Source of the DNA: an uncultured Clostridia bacterium
GTDB lineage: Bacteria > Bacillota > Clostridia > Oscillospirales > Ruminococcaceae
Length of the DNA: 64,000 bases
Direction: 5' to 3'
Assembly: GCA_947589035.1 (NCBI GenBank)
Contig: CANPYZ010000006.1
Span: 1 to 64,000, forward strand
Position 1 is the first letter of the stretch. Every line of letters begins with the position of its first letter. The position numbers and the translations under genes were made by a program. The notes beneath the pieces were generated by a model. The model saw nothing but the letters and a program-made list of their open reading frames with translations, was not told the DNA's origin and made no database searches. Positions 15,738 to 23,066 of the stretch are shown piece by piece.

Positions 15738-16256
15738 ATGAACATGACAGTTAATGCAAAAAAAATGCAGGTATCACAGGCATTTACCGACTATGCACAG
15801 AAACGCCTCACCAAATTGGACAAGTTTTTTGATTCTGATGCCGATGCGAAAATTATGCTTTCTGAACAAAAAGGGCGAATCGTTCTGGAATTGACCGTCC
15901 GGTATAATCAAATGCTTTATCGGGCTGAACAGACCGCAGCAGATAAAACCGTTGCCCTCGATGCGGCAGTGGATAAAATTATTCGTCAAATCCGGAAAAA
16001 TAAAACTCGCCTTGAAAAACGGCTTAAAACCGGAGCATTCAAGCAGGAATTTGAAGACAACGTGGAAGAAACTGACATTAGCGTTGTTCGCTATAAAACA
16101 TTTGACGTTCGTCCAATGACCACAGAAGAAGCAATTTTACAAATGAACATGTTAGGACATAATTTCTTCATGTTTAAGAATGCGGAAGACGGCAAAATTA
16201 ACGTCGTTTACCAGAGAGCCGATGAAGGCTATGCTGTATTACAGCCGAAAGATTAA
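15738..16256 (+). CDS. hpf: Ribosome hibernation promoting factor, long form
   Basis: A 172-residue long-form HPF. The N-terminal S30AE domain (1-100) binds the decoding region of the 30S subunit, and the C-terminal dimerisation domain (about 118-172; VRYKTFDVRPMTTEEAILQM) joins two ribosomes into 100S particles. Both parts are present at the usual lengths. No strong ribosome binding site is visible before ATG 15738, so translation may depend on the structured leader. A terminator follows. Confidence 0.95.
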   Translation: MNMTVNAKKMQVSQAFTDYAQKRLTKLDKFFDSDADAKIMLSEQKGRIVLELTVRYNQMLYRAEQTAADKTVALDAAVDKIIRQIRKNKTRLEKRLKTGAFKQEFEDNVEETDISVVRYKTFDVRPMTTEEAILQMNMLGHNFFMFKNAEDGKINVVYQRADEGYAVLQPKD

Positions 16257-16271
16257 CGAAAATTTTTCTTT

Positions 16272-16303
16272 CCCACCGTTTTTTGCGGTGGGTCAGATTT
16301 TTT
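16272..16303 (+). terminator. Terminator of hpf
   Basis: A 7-bp GC-rich stem CCCACCG / CGGTGGG, then a T-run after a 4-base gap. It sits before the ribosome binding site of the next gene. Confidence 0.8.
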
Positions 16304-16318
16304 ACAGGGAGAAACAGA

Positions 16319-16999
16319 ATGATTTATATTACAGGAGACATGCACGGAGAATGGGAAAGATTTAAAGATAAATCCATTCGAAAACTGAAAAAAGGCGATA
16401 CACTGATGATTTGCGGAGATTTTGGCTTTATCTGGGATGGGAGCAGGAAAGAAAACCAAATTCTAAAAAAAATGTCAGAATTGCCATTTACGATAGCGTT
16501 TTTAGACGGCTGTCATGAAAATTTCGATTTATTGGAAGCCTACCCGAAAGAAAAATGGAACGGCGGAAAAATTCACCGGATTGCACCGAATATTGTTCAT
16601 TTACGGAGAGGGCAAATTTTCGAATTGGAACACCGAACGTTTTTCGTTTTTGGGGGAGGGCATAGTCAAGATTATGAATACAGAACAACGGAAACATGGT
16701 GGAAACAGGAACGCCCCACGCATAAAGAAGTAACCATTGCCGTTGCGAATTTACAAAAATATCATAATCGTGTAGATTATGTTTTAACGCATGAACCACC
16801 AGGTTCATTGAAAGATTGTTTAGGCGTGGACACGGCGCAAAGGCTGGAAATTCATACTTTTTTTGAAGATATGGTAAAGGCTTGCCAATATCGGAAATGG
16901 TTTTTCGGGAAATGTCACACAGACAAATATATTCCCATGAAATTTTTTGCGGTATTTTCGCAGGTGCTTCCGGTTACTGTTAAAGATACAGATTTATAA
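16319..16999 (+). CDS. Calcineurin-like metallophosphoesterase
   Basis: A 226-residue cytoplasmic protein. I start it at ATG 16319 because GGGAG lies about 8 bases before it; an upstream in-frame start would overlap the terminator. Two-metal motifs appear in order: GDMHG, GDFG, DGCHEN (the usual GNHE has Cys in place of Asn), LTHEPPG and a final GKCHTD. The Asn-to-Cys change affects a metal ligand, so activity could be altered. The substrate is unknown. It is followed by a terminator shared with the convergent gene. Confidence 0.8.
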   Translation: MIYITGDMHGEWERFKDKSIRKLKKGDTLMICGDFGFIWDGSRKENQILKKMSELPFTIAFLDGCHENFDLLEAYPKEKWNGGKIHRIAPNIVHLRRGQIFELEHRTFFVFGGGHSQDYEYRTTETWWKQERPTHKEVTIAVANLQKYHNRVDYVLTHEPPGSLKDCLGVDTAQRLEIHTFFEDMVKACQYRKWFFGKCHTDKYIPMKFFAVFSQVLPVTVKDTDL

Positions 17000-17020
17000 T
17001 ATTTTTATTATATTTAAAAA

Positions 17021-17056
17021 ATCAATCCTGAAAGCGTAAGTTTTCAGGATTGTTTG
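17021..17056. terminator. Terminator between convergent genes
   Basis: A stem of about 11 bp, CAATCCTGAAA / TTTCAGGATTG, around a 7-8 base loop, with flanking A/T runs. Confidence 0.75.
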
Positions 17057-17072
17057 CATTCAGGGGAAATTT

Positions 17073-17480
17073 TCACTTGTAAGGCAAAGGCTTTACATGC
17101 CACAAAAGCGCATCATTCGGAATAGCATCTGTATTGATAAATCGAATAAATTCTTTAGAAATATATTTTCCAAAATTTTTCCAGACAGTTTCATCATCTG
17201 AAAGTATTTCTAAAATGGATACAACCAGAATATTTTGTACGTCTTCGTCGCCGTCAGTGTACATTTTTTCGAGAAAATCGCAATATCGCCGAATCCAGTC
17301 TTTTTGCTGATTCGTTTTCAGTAAATTCCGCAAATCCGGCGTATTTTCCGAATAAAACAGCAATTCCGGAAAAATGACATGCCCCAGAATTTCACCATAA
17401 AATTCCCGTTCTTCCTCTGCCTGTTGTGCCGATTCCGGAAAAGCATTTTTCCATAAAGCAAAACATTCTGTTAAATTCAT
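17073..17480 (-). CDS. Uncharacterised acidic protein
   Basis: A 135-residue, Glu-rich, mostly helical soluble protein with no signal peptide or motif that I recognise. Its start overlaps the stop of the SDR gene by 4 bases, so the two are translationally coupled. The composition and small size resemble immunity-type or DUF families, but I will not assign one. Coupling to the oxidoreductase is the only functional clue. Confidence 0.65.
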   Translation of the reverse strand: MNLTECFALWKNAFPESAQQAEEEREFYGEILGHVIFPELLFYSENTPDLRNLLKTNQQKDWIRRYCDFLEKMYTDGDEDVQNILVVSILEILSDDETVWKNFGKYISKEFIRFINTDAIPNDALLWHVKPLPYK

Positions 17481-18232
17481 GATAATTTCTTCTTTTGCAA
17501 ATCGTAAATGAACATTCCGGCAATTTCTTCAGGAACAAGCCTTGCTGCCATAATGCCGAGTTTCATGGTGAAAGTCGGAATGATAATTCCTTTTCCGGCG
17601 AAAGATTGTTTCACGGCATATTCTGCGACATATGCTGCACTTACCGGCTGAACGGAAAAATTCACGCCTGCCCGTGCATTAAAATTCGTGGCTACCGGAC
17701 CGGGGCATAATACCCCAATCTGCACATGAGAACCCCTCCGGCGTAATTCTTCCCGAATTGCCGTGGTTAAACGAACGACATAATTTTTAGAAGCGTAATA
17801 ACTCGCCATCATTCCGCCAGACAAAAAACCCGCACTGGAGGCAACATTCAAAATAATGCCTTTGTCTTTTTTCACGAAATCCTGTAAAAATAATTTCGTT
17901 AAAATATGCACAGCACGGATATTCACGTCAATTAAAGCAAGTTCTTCTGTTAAATTCGTTTCCGTAAATTCGCCGAAAATTCCGAAACCAGCATTATTGA
18001 CCAGAAATGCAATATTTAAATTTTTACAGAAATTGTATAATTTTTCCGGTGCATCTCGTTCCGCTAAATCTAACGCAATATATTTAGTTCCTGTGCTGAA
18101 TTTTTTCGCCATACGGGCAAGCATGTTCTGATTTCTGCCGGTAAGCACTAACTGCCAGCCTTTCCGATGAAGATATTTTGCAATTTCCTTTCCGATTCCT
18201 GAAGTTGCGCCTGTAATTAAAGCACGTTTCAT
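17477..18232 (-). CDS. Short-chain dehydrogenase/reductase
   Basis: A 251-residue classical SDR. It has the Rossmann motif TGATSGIG with following Arg/Asn residues that favour NADP, NNAG (LVNNAGFG), a catalytic Ser in VASSAG and YxxxK as YYASK. SDRs reduce or oxidise small carbonyl or hydroxyl compounds; the substrate is unknown. The closest-looking relatives are the DltE/YqjQ-like NADP reductases. It is the first gene of a two-gene unit. Confidence 0.9.
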   Translation of the reverse strand: MKRALITGATSGIGKEIAKYLHRKGWQLVLTGRNQNMLARMAKKFSTGTKYIALDLAERDAPEKLYNFCKNLNIAFLVNNAGFGIFGEFTETNLTEELALIDVNIRAVHILTKLFLQDFVKKDKGIILNVASSAGFLSGGMMASYYASKNYVVRLTTAIREELRRRGSHVQIGVLCPGPVATNFNARAGVNFSVQPVSAAYVAEYAVKQSFAGKGIIIPTFTMKLGIMAARLVPEEIAGMFIYDLQKKKLS

Positions 18233-18295
18233 GAAATAACCGCCTTCCCTGATAATTTAATTATTTTATTAACTAATATTCAAATCAATTAAAAT

Positions 18296-18583
18296 TTAGC
18301 CTTGTGTTTTCTTAAATTCATCCATTTCCATGTTAATGAAACTTGAAATCATCTCTCTGTAAAGCGTTTCGACCATGTCCGGATTTGCGCCATAAGCTGA
18401 AGCCTTTTCTCTTACTTTTTGAATGACAGTTTCCACACGGTTCGGGGCTTTTACTCCATTTTCGCTTTTTTTGAAAGTGGAAGCCTGTTTAACATAGTCT
18501 GTTCTTTCTGCAATCAATTTAATGATTTCATCATCAATTCTATCAATATTTGAACGAACTTCCTCTAAACTTGAACAAATCAT
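18296..18583 (-). CDS. Chorismate mutase (AroQ/PchB-like)
   Basis: A 95-residue all-helical protein of the monofunctional AroQ fold. Conserved segments are VRSNIDRIDDEIIKLIAERTDYV, split over positions 9-31, with Arg and Asp at the substrate site, then KAPNRVETVIQKVR and a final helix with ISSFINMEMDEF. It would convert chorismate to prephenate; PchB-type isochorismate-pyruvate lyase is an alternative that short AroQ proteins cannot exclude. The gene stands alone. GGAGG precedes ATG. Confidence 0.85.
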   Translation of the reverse strand: MICSSLEEVRSNIDRIDDEIIKLIAERTDYVKQASTFKKSENGVKAPNRVETVIQKVREKASAYGANPDMVETLYREMISSFINMEMDEFKKTQG

Positions 18584-18622
18584 AAAATAACCTCCGTAAA
18601 TTTAAATGCAATAATTAAAAAA

Positions 18623-19093
18623 TTAACATGACCTTGATTTTATTTTTTCGATTTCTTTTTTTATTTTTTCTGCCCAGTCATCATCTTGCTGCCCGACAAG
18701 GAAAACACGAAAACCGTAAATTTTCCCATTTTGCAGAACAGATAAATCATCATCAATATGTAAATCTATGCGGTACTTGCTTGGATATTTGGAAGGCATC
18801 CCGTCCGCATGATTGGCTTGTACTTCTTTTTCATGTTTTTCACCGTTAATTACATAATCAAGTTTAATTCCATAACATTGAAACAATCCCCGAATATATC
18901 GTTCTGAACGGTATGAAGTGGTATATATCCACAGTTTTATCTTTTGTTGACGAATATATTTCATGAGTGCAACTGTTCCTAACCGGAGTTTCTCATGATA
19001 AATCATGCACATAGGAAATTTTAACGGTGGCTCTGTTTTGAAATTTTTATCCGAAACAAATAAAGTATCATCTAAATCAAATGAAACAATCAT
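18623..19093 (-). CDS. HAD-superfamily hydrolase-like protein
   Basis: A 156-residue protein. I choose ATG 19093 because GGAAGG lies 7 bases upstream and the protein then begins MIVSFDLDDTLF, the HAD motif I at its proper place; the frame is open to 19252. Motif I is DLDDT, motif II is the Thr/Ser in IYTTSYRS, and the final acidic motif is HIDDD. No cap domain is present. The substrate is unknown; small HADs of this form act on nucleotides or sugar phosphates. Confidence 0.75.
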   Translation of the reverse strand: MIVSFDLDDTLFVSDKNFKTEPPLKFPMCMIYHEKLRLGTVALMKYIRQQKIKLWIYTTSYRSERYIRGLFQCYGIKLDYVINGEKHEKEVQANHADGMPSKYPSKYRIDLHIDDDLSVLQNGKIYGFRVFLVGQQDDDWAEKIKKEIEKIKSRSC

Positions 19094-19237
19094 AAATTTT
19101 CCTTCCGCAGTTACTGATTCGGAATTTATTTTCTGTACATAGTCGCACAATGAGAAAAATATATACATGACAGGTATATTTTTTCTATCAGAAAACACAA
19201 AGTAAAATTTTCTGATGATGTCAATATAACCAAATTT

Positions 19238-19281
19238 TGAAAAAATCAGCACTAAACAAGATAATTCAGTTCAGTGCTGAT
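19238..19281 (-). terminator. Terminator of pnuC
   Basis: Stem ATCAGCACT / AGTGCTGAT extended by weaker pairs, with a T-run on the minus strand. It shares its stem with the hairpins at 584 and 20731. Confidence 0.8.
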
Positions 19282-19302
19282 ATTGTAAGATTATTCAGTA
19301 AA

Positions 19303-20004
19303 TCAGAATTTATTGATGATTTGCTGCGACTGTTTTAATTCCCTTTTTCTCCAACTGACAAATCCGTACAAATCATTAAAAAAGAATATCATGAAGTTTA
19401 CGACAACAGGAATGTAAACGGGATTTTCTATTGATGCTGAAATCCAAAGCACAATCAACACAAGGTCATTCAAGGCATATCCCAATGCATAATAAGATGA
19501 ACGCAGCATTGTCAGCGAAGCAGCGAAAAAACTCGTTGTAATGGAAATTGTACTGAATAAAATATTCGGCGTGTTCAGCACTTGCAAAATAAAATAAAAC
19601 CCTATTGTAACAACAATACCGAAAAATACAAGCAAAATTAAATGTTTCCGGTTCAGTTTCTGAATTGCCACTTCATTTCCATTTTCTTTTGAAGGATTTT
19701 TTAGCCAGGTGATTGTTGACCAGACCGCCATAGGGAAAGTCATTCCTAAATAAGTAATCATTTCGCCCCAGTAACGAAAACGAAAAGAAATTACACCGTA
19801 CAGAATACTGAACACAATCATTAAAATTTGCGCCCATACATTGCCTTTTGCGGCGAAAATTAAAGAAGTCACACCAATCATTGCCGCTGCTAATGTCAGC
19901 CAGTCAACATCACTGAACAGAATATTTGAAATGAAAACAATACTCAACGACCCAATCCAAATCAGCCATTCTTTTTTGGATAAATTTTTAATGGGATTAT
20001 TCAT
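19303..20004 (-). CDS. pnuC: Nicotinamide riboside transporter PnuC
   Basis: A 233-residue inner-membrane protein with seven or so helices and the PnuC hallmarks: NVWAQ and FRFRYWGEMITYLGMTFPMAVWS, split over residues 74-95, and a late YALGYALNDLVLIVLW segment plus the FFFNDLYGFVSWRKRE end. It imports nicotinamide riboside for NAD synthesis by facilitated diffusion, with trapping by a kinase. Its ribosome binding site AAGGAG lies in one arm of a perfect 12-bp inverted repeat, so translation is probably controlled. Confidence 0.9.
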   Translation of the reverse strand: MNNPIKNLSKKEWLIWIGSLSIVFISNILFSDVDWLTLAAAMIGVTSLIFAAKGNVWAQILMIVFSILYGVISFRFRYWGEMITYLGMTFPMAVWSTITWLKNPSKENGNEVAIQKLNRKHLILLVFFGIVVTIGFYFILQVLNTPNILFSTISITTSFFAASLTMLRSSYYALGYALNDLVLIVLWISASIENPVYIPVVVNFMIFFFNDLYGFVSWRKRELKQSQQIINKF

Positions 20005-20012
20005 TTAAACTT

Positions 20013-20049
20013 CTCCTTAAATCTATAGGTATTGATTAGATTTAAGGAG
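20013..20049 (-). promoter_or_regulatory. Hairpin sequestering the pnuC ribosome binding site
   Basis: Perfect 12-bp inverted repeat CTCCTTAAATCT (20013-20024) / AGATTTAAGGAG (20038-20049) around a 13-base loop. In the minus-strand mRNA the downstream arm contains AAGGAG, 8 bases from the pnuC ATG. There is no T-run, so this is a translational rather than a transcriptional device. An NAD- or NMN-responsive switch is conceivable, since pnuC genes elsewhere carry the NAD-II riboswitch, but I cannot match the consensus. Confidence 0.65.
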
Positions 20050-20077
20050 GATACACGGGTCTGATATTGGCATATTC

Positions 20078-20605
20078 TTATTTATCTAAGAATAAGCCGC
20101 ATATGTCTATGTACTCATCAAGCAGCGGTGAAGAGGGATTCAAGCGATAAGCTCTCTCTAATTCTGCCTGACGGAAAGGACTTGGTTCAACGTTAATAAC
20201 AACTTCTTTCCGCTGATCTCCAACACCGAAAAAGCTTGCCTGATCAAGCCGGCGTAATGCTTCTTCCATTGAGAACGCTATTTTGTCCTGTTCTTCATGC
20301 CGTTCAGCCTCTGACAGCTTGCTTGTCCGTTCACTGATGGTGCTGCTTGCTTTACTAAAATTATCATAACCATATTTATCATATGGTGAATCATAGTATG
20401 CCCATTTAGTAAAATCTTCTACTTCATTCAAGCCTTTTCCGTCTCTTTCAAGTGATTCATACGACCAGGCGGACATGTACGGGTGCATTTCTTCATCCAG
20501 AACAAAAGCGAAATAATAAAAATTTTCAGGATGATCTTTCCGCAGGGCTTCTACACTGTTTTGAAATGCTTCTTGTAACAACACAACAAGTTCTTCATCA
20601 AACAT
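20078..20605 (-). CDS. DUF4303 family protein
   Basis: A 175-residue soluble, acidic protein whose start (FDEELVVLLQEAFQNSVEALRK, then FYYFAFVLDEEMHPYMSAWSYESL in pieces) fits DUF4303, a family linked to polymorphic-toxin immunity proteins. No toxin gene is adjacent, so if it is an immunity protein it is an orphan. It has its own promoter and may be co-transcribed with pnuC 73 bases downstream. The function is inferred only from family. Confidence 0.7.
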   Translation of the reverse strand: MFDEELVVLLQEAFQNSVEALRKDHPENFYYFAFVLDEEMHPYMSAWSYESLERDGKGLNEVEDFTKWAYYDSPYDKYGYDNFSKASSTISERTSKLSEAERHEEQDKIAFSMEEALRRLDQASFFGVGDQRKEVVINVEPSPFRQAELERAYRLNPSSPLLDEYIDICGLFLDK

Positions 20606-20673
20606 AAAAACTTTCCTCCATAAGGTAAATTTAATTTAGCAGAATAAGTCAAAAACTTTTCCTCTAATTATTG

Positions 20674-20702
20674 ATTATACACCATTTTTTCGAAAAAGTC
20701 AA
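20674..20702 (-). promoter_or_regulatory. Promoter of the DUF4303 gene
   Basis: Minus strand TTGACT (20702-20697), 17 bases, TATAAT (20679-20674). It is 25/29 identical to the promoter at 21639. Confidence 0.85.
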
Positions 20703-20725
20703 TACTCTAATGCAAATTTTATTCT

Positions 20726-20762
20726 AAAAAATCAGCACAAAACAAAATGCTTTTGTGCTGAT
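20726..20762 (-). terminator. Terminator of the CPBP protease gene
   Basis: Stem ATCAGCACAAAA / TTTTGTGCTGAT (12 bp, perfect) followed by a T-run on the minus strand. Confidence 0.9.
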
Positions 20763-20780
20763 AGTATTATTTTGATAAAT

Positions 20781-21578
20781 TTATTGCTTTGTTTTATTCT
20801 TGCTAAGAAGAACCAGAAAAAAAGCAATCAGTATCATATTCATCAATAAAACAAAAATGCTTCCTTCAATTTTACAAATTCCACCAGATAGAAATTTATT
20901 TCCATTAAATTTAGTAATCAGTAAATTTGGATAATCATCAGCAAGAGACACCCCACCCAAAACTAATGCACCAATTCCGTTCCACATAAAATGCATAACA
21001 GTTGGGGCAATCATAGAACCACTATATTCAAGGACTACGGTCATGAGCAAACTCATTGTGAATACATTCAGCACAGGAATTACACCAGCTTCAAATGCTC
21101 CGCCATGTGATGCTGTGAAAAGTGCCGTTGTGACTATCGTAGCGGCAATGATATTATGCTTTTGTTTAATCAGCTGATATAAATAGCCCCGAACAAGAAG
21201 TTCCTGCATGACTACATTCAGGAATGCTGCCAATATCCAGACAGGAAACAATTTAATTGTATTCACGCCGCTGAACTGTATAATTCCCATGATACACATG
21301 ATGAAAACAGGAATGGCAAGCCACACCAATCCGGCAGCTACACCTAATGCAATTCCTTTAACCGGATAATTGAATAAATGTAATTTTATATTTTTTCTTT
21401 CAATTAGCCAAAAAATGAAAGTAAAAACAACAATTGCCAGAAGTGGCATAATTTCCGCCCATAACCTCCAGAAAGCAGGTTCTTCTTCTAAAGGTAGCAG
21501 TGGTAAGATAGAAGCCAATATTGCCCAGCCAAGAAAGAAAGTAATAGTCTTAAATATTGTTATTCCAATTTTTTTCAA
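20781..21578 (-). CDS. CPBP-family intramembrane metalloprotease
   Basis: A 265-residue membrane protein with about eight helices and the CAAX/Abi (CPBP) motifs. EExxxR reads QELLVR (the first Glu is Gln), FxxxH is FTASH in LFTASHGG, and the last metal-binding site is VMHFMWN. Members are Rce1-like proteases, many tied to bacteriocin self-immunity or unknown processing. The missing first Glu is seen in some members and may reduce activity. Start: AGGTAATAA precedes ATG 21578. It has its own promoter and terminator. Confidence 0.85.
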   Translation of the reverse strand: MKKIGITIFKTITFFLGWAILASILPLLPLEEEPAFWRLWAEIMPLLAIVVFTFIFWLIERKNIKLHLFNYPVKGIALGVAAGLVWLAIPVFIMCIMGIIQFSGVNTIKLFPVWILAAFLNVVMQELLVRGYLYQLIKQKHNIIAATIVTTALFTASHGGAFEAGVIPVLNVFTMSLLMTVVLEYSGSMIAPTVMHFMWNGIGALVLGGVSLADDYPNLLITKFNGNKFLSGGICKIEGSIFVLLMNMILIAFFLVLLSKNKTKQ

Positions 21579-21638
21579 ATTATTACCTCCAAAAATTTTA
21601 ATTTACATAGAGTAAGCCAAAGACTTCCCCCAACATTT

Positions 21639-21667
21639 ATTATACACTATCTATCCGAAAAAGTCAA
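21639..21667 (-). promoter_or_regulatory. Promoter of the CPBP protease gene
   Basis: Minus strand TTGACT (21667-21662), 17 bases, TATAAT (21644-21639). Confidence 0.85.
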
Positions 21668-21671
21668 TCCT

Positions 21672-21702
21672 TAAAAAAGACTGCAAGATTGATTACTTAC
21701 AG
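21672..21702 (-). terminator. Terminator that closes the OFF-state transcript from the invertible segment
   Basis: On the minus strand CTGTAAG / CTTGCAG (7 bp, one G-U) around an 8-base loop is followed by TCTTTTTT. It lies 8 bases outside the left inverted repeat, directly in the path of the outward promoter at 21756-21784, and so stops that transcript after roughly 75 bases. Confidence 0.8.
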
Positions 21703-21709
21703 CCGGATT

Positions 21710-21736
21710 TTTCGTAAAGTTCTGCCTTTTGTGAAA
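21710..21736 (+). repeat. Left inverted repeat of the invertible segment
   Basis: The reverse complement begins TTTCACAAAAGGCAGAAC and matches 23027-23053 at 26 of 27 positions; the first 22 positions are identical, then one C/T mismatch, then GAAA. It is the presumed crossover site for the tyrosine recombinase encoded between the repeats. Confidence 0.9.
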
Positions 21737-21755
21737 TAGTTTTTTAGTTAATTTC

Positions 21756-21784
21756 ATTATAGCACCTACTTGCCAAAATGTCAA
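21756..21784 (-). promoter_or_regulatory. Outward (switchable) promoter
   Basis: Minus strand TTGACA (21784-21779), 17 bases ending TGC, TATAAT (21761-21756): a full consensus match with extended -10. The start is predicted near 21749, 12-13 bases inside the left repeat. It has no gene to drive in this orientation. Confidence 0.85.
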
Positions 21785-21798
21785 TAGTTTTTTATAAT
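21770..21798 (+). promoter_or_regulatory. Promoter of the recombinase gene
   Basis: TTGCCA (21770-21775), 17 bases, TATAAT (21793-21798). Its -35 region interlocks with that of the outward promoter, so the two polymerases should exclude each other. Confidence 0.75.
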
Positions 21799-21875
21799 AA
21801 AATTAGATTTTGTGAAAAATGCACAAATTGATTTTCCCTAATTTATTCAAATTTTCAGTATGGAGGTACAAGAAA

Positions 21876-22952
21876 ATGACAGGTAAAAATATTTATCTCA
21901 GGAAAGACGGGCGTTTTGAAGGGCGTATCCGTGACGGTTACAAGGAAAACGGCAAGCCGAAATATCATTCCGTGTATGGCTATTCTCGGGAGGAAGTCAG
22001 CCGGAAAATGGCTGAATTACAGGAAAAACCAATGGAAAAAACTGGTTTGACGGTGCAATCTCTCTTTTCAGAATGGGTACAGGCAATTTCTGCCCGTGTG
22101 AAAGAGTCCACAATTGCCAATTACCGCATGAAAGCGGAAAAGCATTTGTTTCCGGCATTCGGGGAATTAGATTGTTCGGAAATTACTGTTCCTATGGTGC
22201 AGAAATTCATTGCCGAAAAGCTGAAAAATGGCTTGTCTGCGAGATATGTTTCAGATATTGTGGTATTATTAAAATCTTTGTTTAAATACGCTAATCGAAT
22301 TTATCAAATTTTTAACCGCATTGCTGACGTTGTTATGCCGAAAAAGAAAAAGCCCGAAATTCAGGTATTAAATAATCAGGAACAGAAAAAATTGCAGGCT
22401 TATCTTGTCAAACACCCGAATAGAACAAGTCTCGGCGTGATGATTTCCATGTATACAGGCATCAGAATTGGCGAACTTTGCGCCCTGAAATGGAGCGACA
22501 TTGATTTCGAAAAACGAATTTTGACCGTCAGACATACAATTCAGCGGATTCAAGTTGAAAACAGTGCTAAGAAAACAAAGTTGATCATTACCGAGCCGAA
22601 AAGCGCAAGTTCTAAGCGTGAAATTCCCATTCCGGAATGCTTGCTGGAAATGCTGAAAAAGTTCAGAAATTCGGGAAATTTTTACGTTTTATCAGGTAGT
22701 CGAAAACCAATTGAATCCCGTACAATGCAGTATCGCTTTGCAAGAATCCTGAAAAACGTGAATTTGCCGTCAGTGCATTTTCATTCTCTCCGTCACTTAT
22801 TCGCTTCAAATTGTGTTGCTATGGGATTTGATGTAAAGGCTTTGTCGGAAATTTTAGGGCATTCTTCTGTTGAACTCACTCTGAATAGATATGTGCATTC
22901 ATCGATGGAACAGAAACGGAAATATATGGAAAAATTTTCCTTTGCCGTCTGA
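21876..22952 (+). CDS. Tyrosine recombinase, presumed DNA invertase of the phase switch
   Basis: A 358-residue phage-integrase-family recombinase. ATG 21876 is chosen because GGAGG (21862-21866) lies 9 bases upstream; the frame is open to 21819. Residues 1-50 resemble an arm-binding AP2-like domain, 60-140 the SAM-like core-binding domain, and 160-355 the catalytic domain. All catalytic residues are visible: Arg in YTGIRIGEL, HxLRH as HSLRH, His in LGHSS and the Tyr nucleophile in NRYVHS. No excisionase, phage or conjugation gene is nearby and the gene lies between 27-bp inverted repeats, so inversion is a better reading than prophage integration. Its own promoter overlaps the switchable promoter. 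Confidence 0.92.
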   Translation: MTGKNIYLRKDGRFEGRIRDGYKENGKPKYHSVYGYSREEVSRKMAELQEKPMEKTGLTVQSLFSEWVQAISARVKESTIANYRMKAEKHLFPAFGELDCSEITVPMVQKFIAEKLKNGLSARYVSDIVVLLKSLFKYANRIYQIFNRIADVVMPKKKKPEIQVLNNQEQKKLQAYLVKHPNRTSLGVMISMYTGIRIGELCALKWSDIDFEKRILTVRHTIQRIQVENSAKKTKLIITEPKSASSKREIPIPECLLEMLKKFRNSGNFYVLSGSRKPIESRTMQYRFARILKNVNLPSVHFHSLRHLFASNCVAMGFDVKALSEILGHSSVELTLNRYVHSSMEQKRKYMEKFSFAV

Positions 22953-23026
22953 TGTGGTATTTTCCCGTCAGAATTTACCGTCATTTCCGCAAAAATAAGC
23001 TGATTTTCTTTGATTTCTGAATATTT

Positions 23027-23053
23027 TTTCACAAAAGGCAGAACTTTATGAAA
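23027..23053 (+). repeat. Right inverted repeat of the invertible segment
   Basis: Partner of 21710-21736 in opposite orientation, 26/27 identical. Its final GAAA runs into the ribosome binding site AAAGGAAG (23051-23058) of the first operon gene, so that site stays in place whichever way the segment lies. Confidence 0.9.
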
Positions 23054-23066
23054 GGAAGTGGCAGTC

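Larger units (their letters stand above)
21710..23053. other. Putative invertible segment (recombinase-encoding phase switch)
   Basis: Inverted repeats bound 1,344 bases that hold only the recombinase gene and two overlapping divergent promoters. Reflecting positions about the centre (x to 44763 minus x) would move the outward promoter to about 22979-23007 on the plus strand with its transcript start near 23014, 53 bases before the ATG of the first surface-protein gene. In the given orientation this promoter faces a terminator, so the operon is read as OFF. The geometry is directly visible; inversion itself is inference. Confidence 0.8.

Noticed and set aside
21876-22952. Integrase of a prophage or conjugative element
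   Set aside because: No phage, excisionase, relaxase or att direct repeats are seen, and the gene is bounded by inverted repeats with a promoter arrangement typical of inversion switches.
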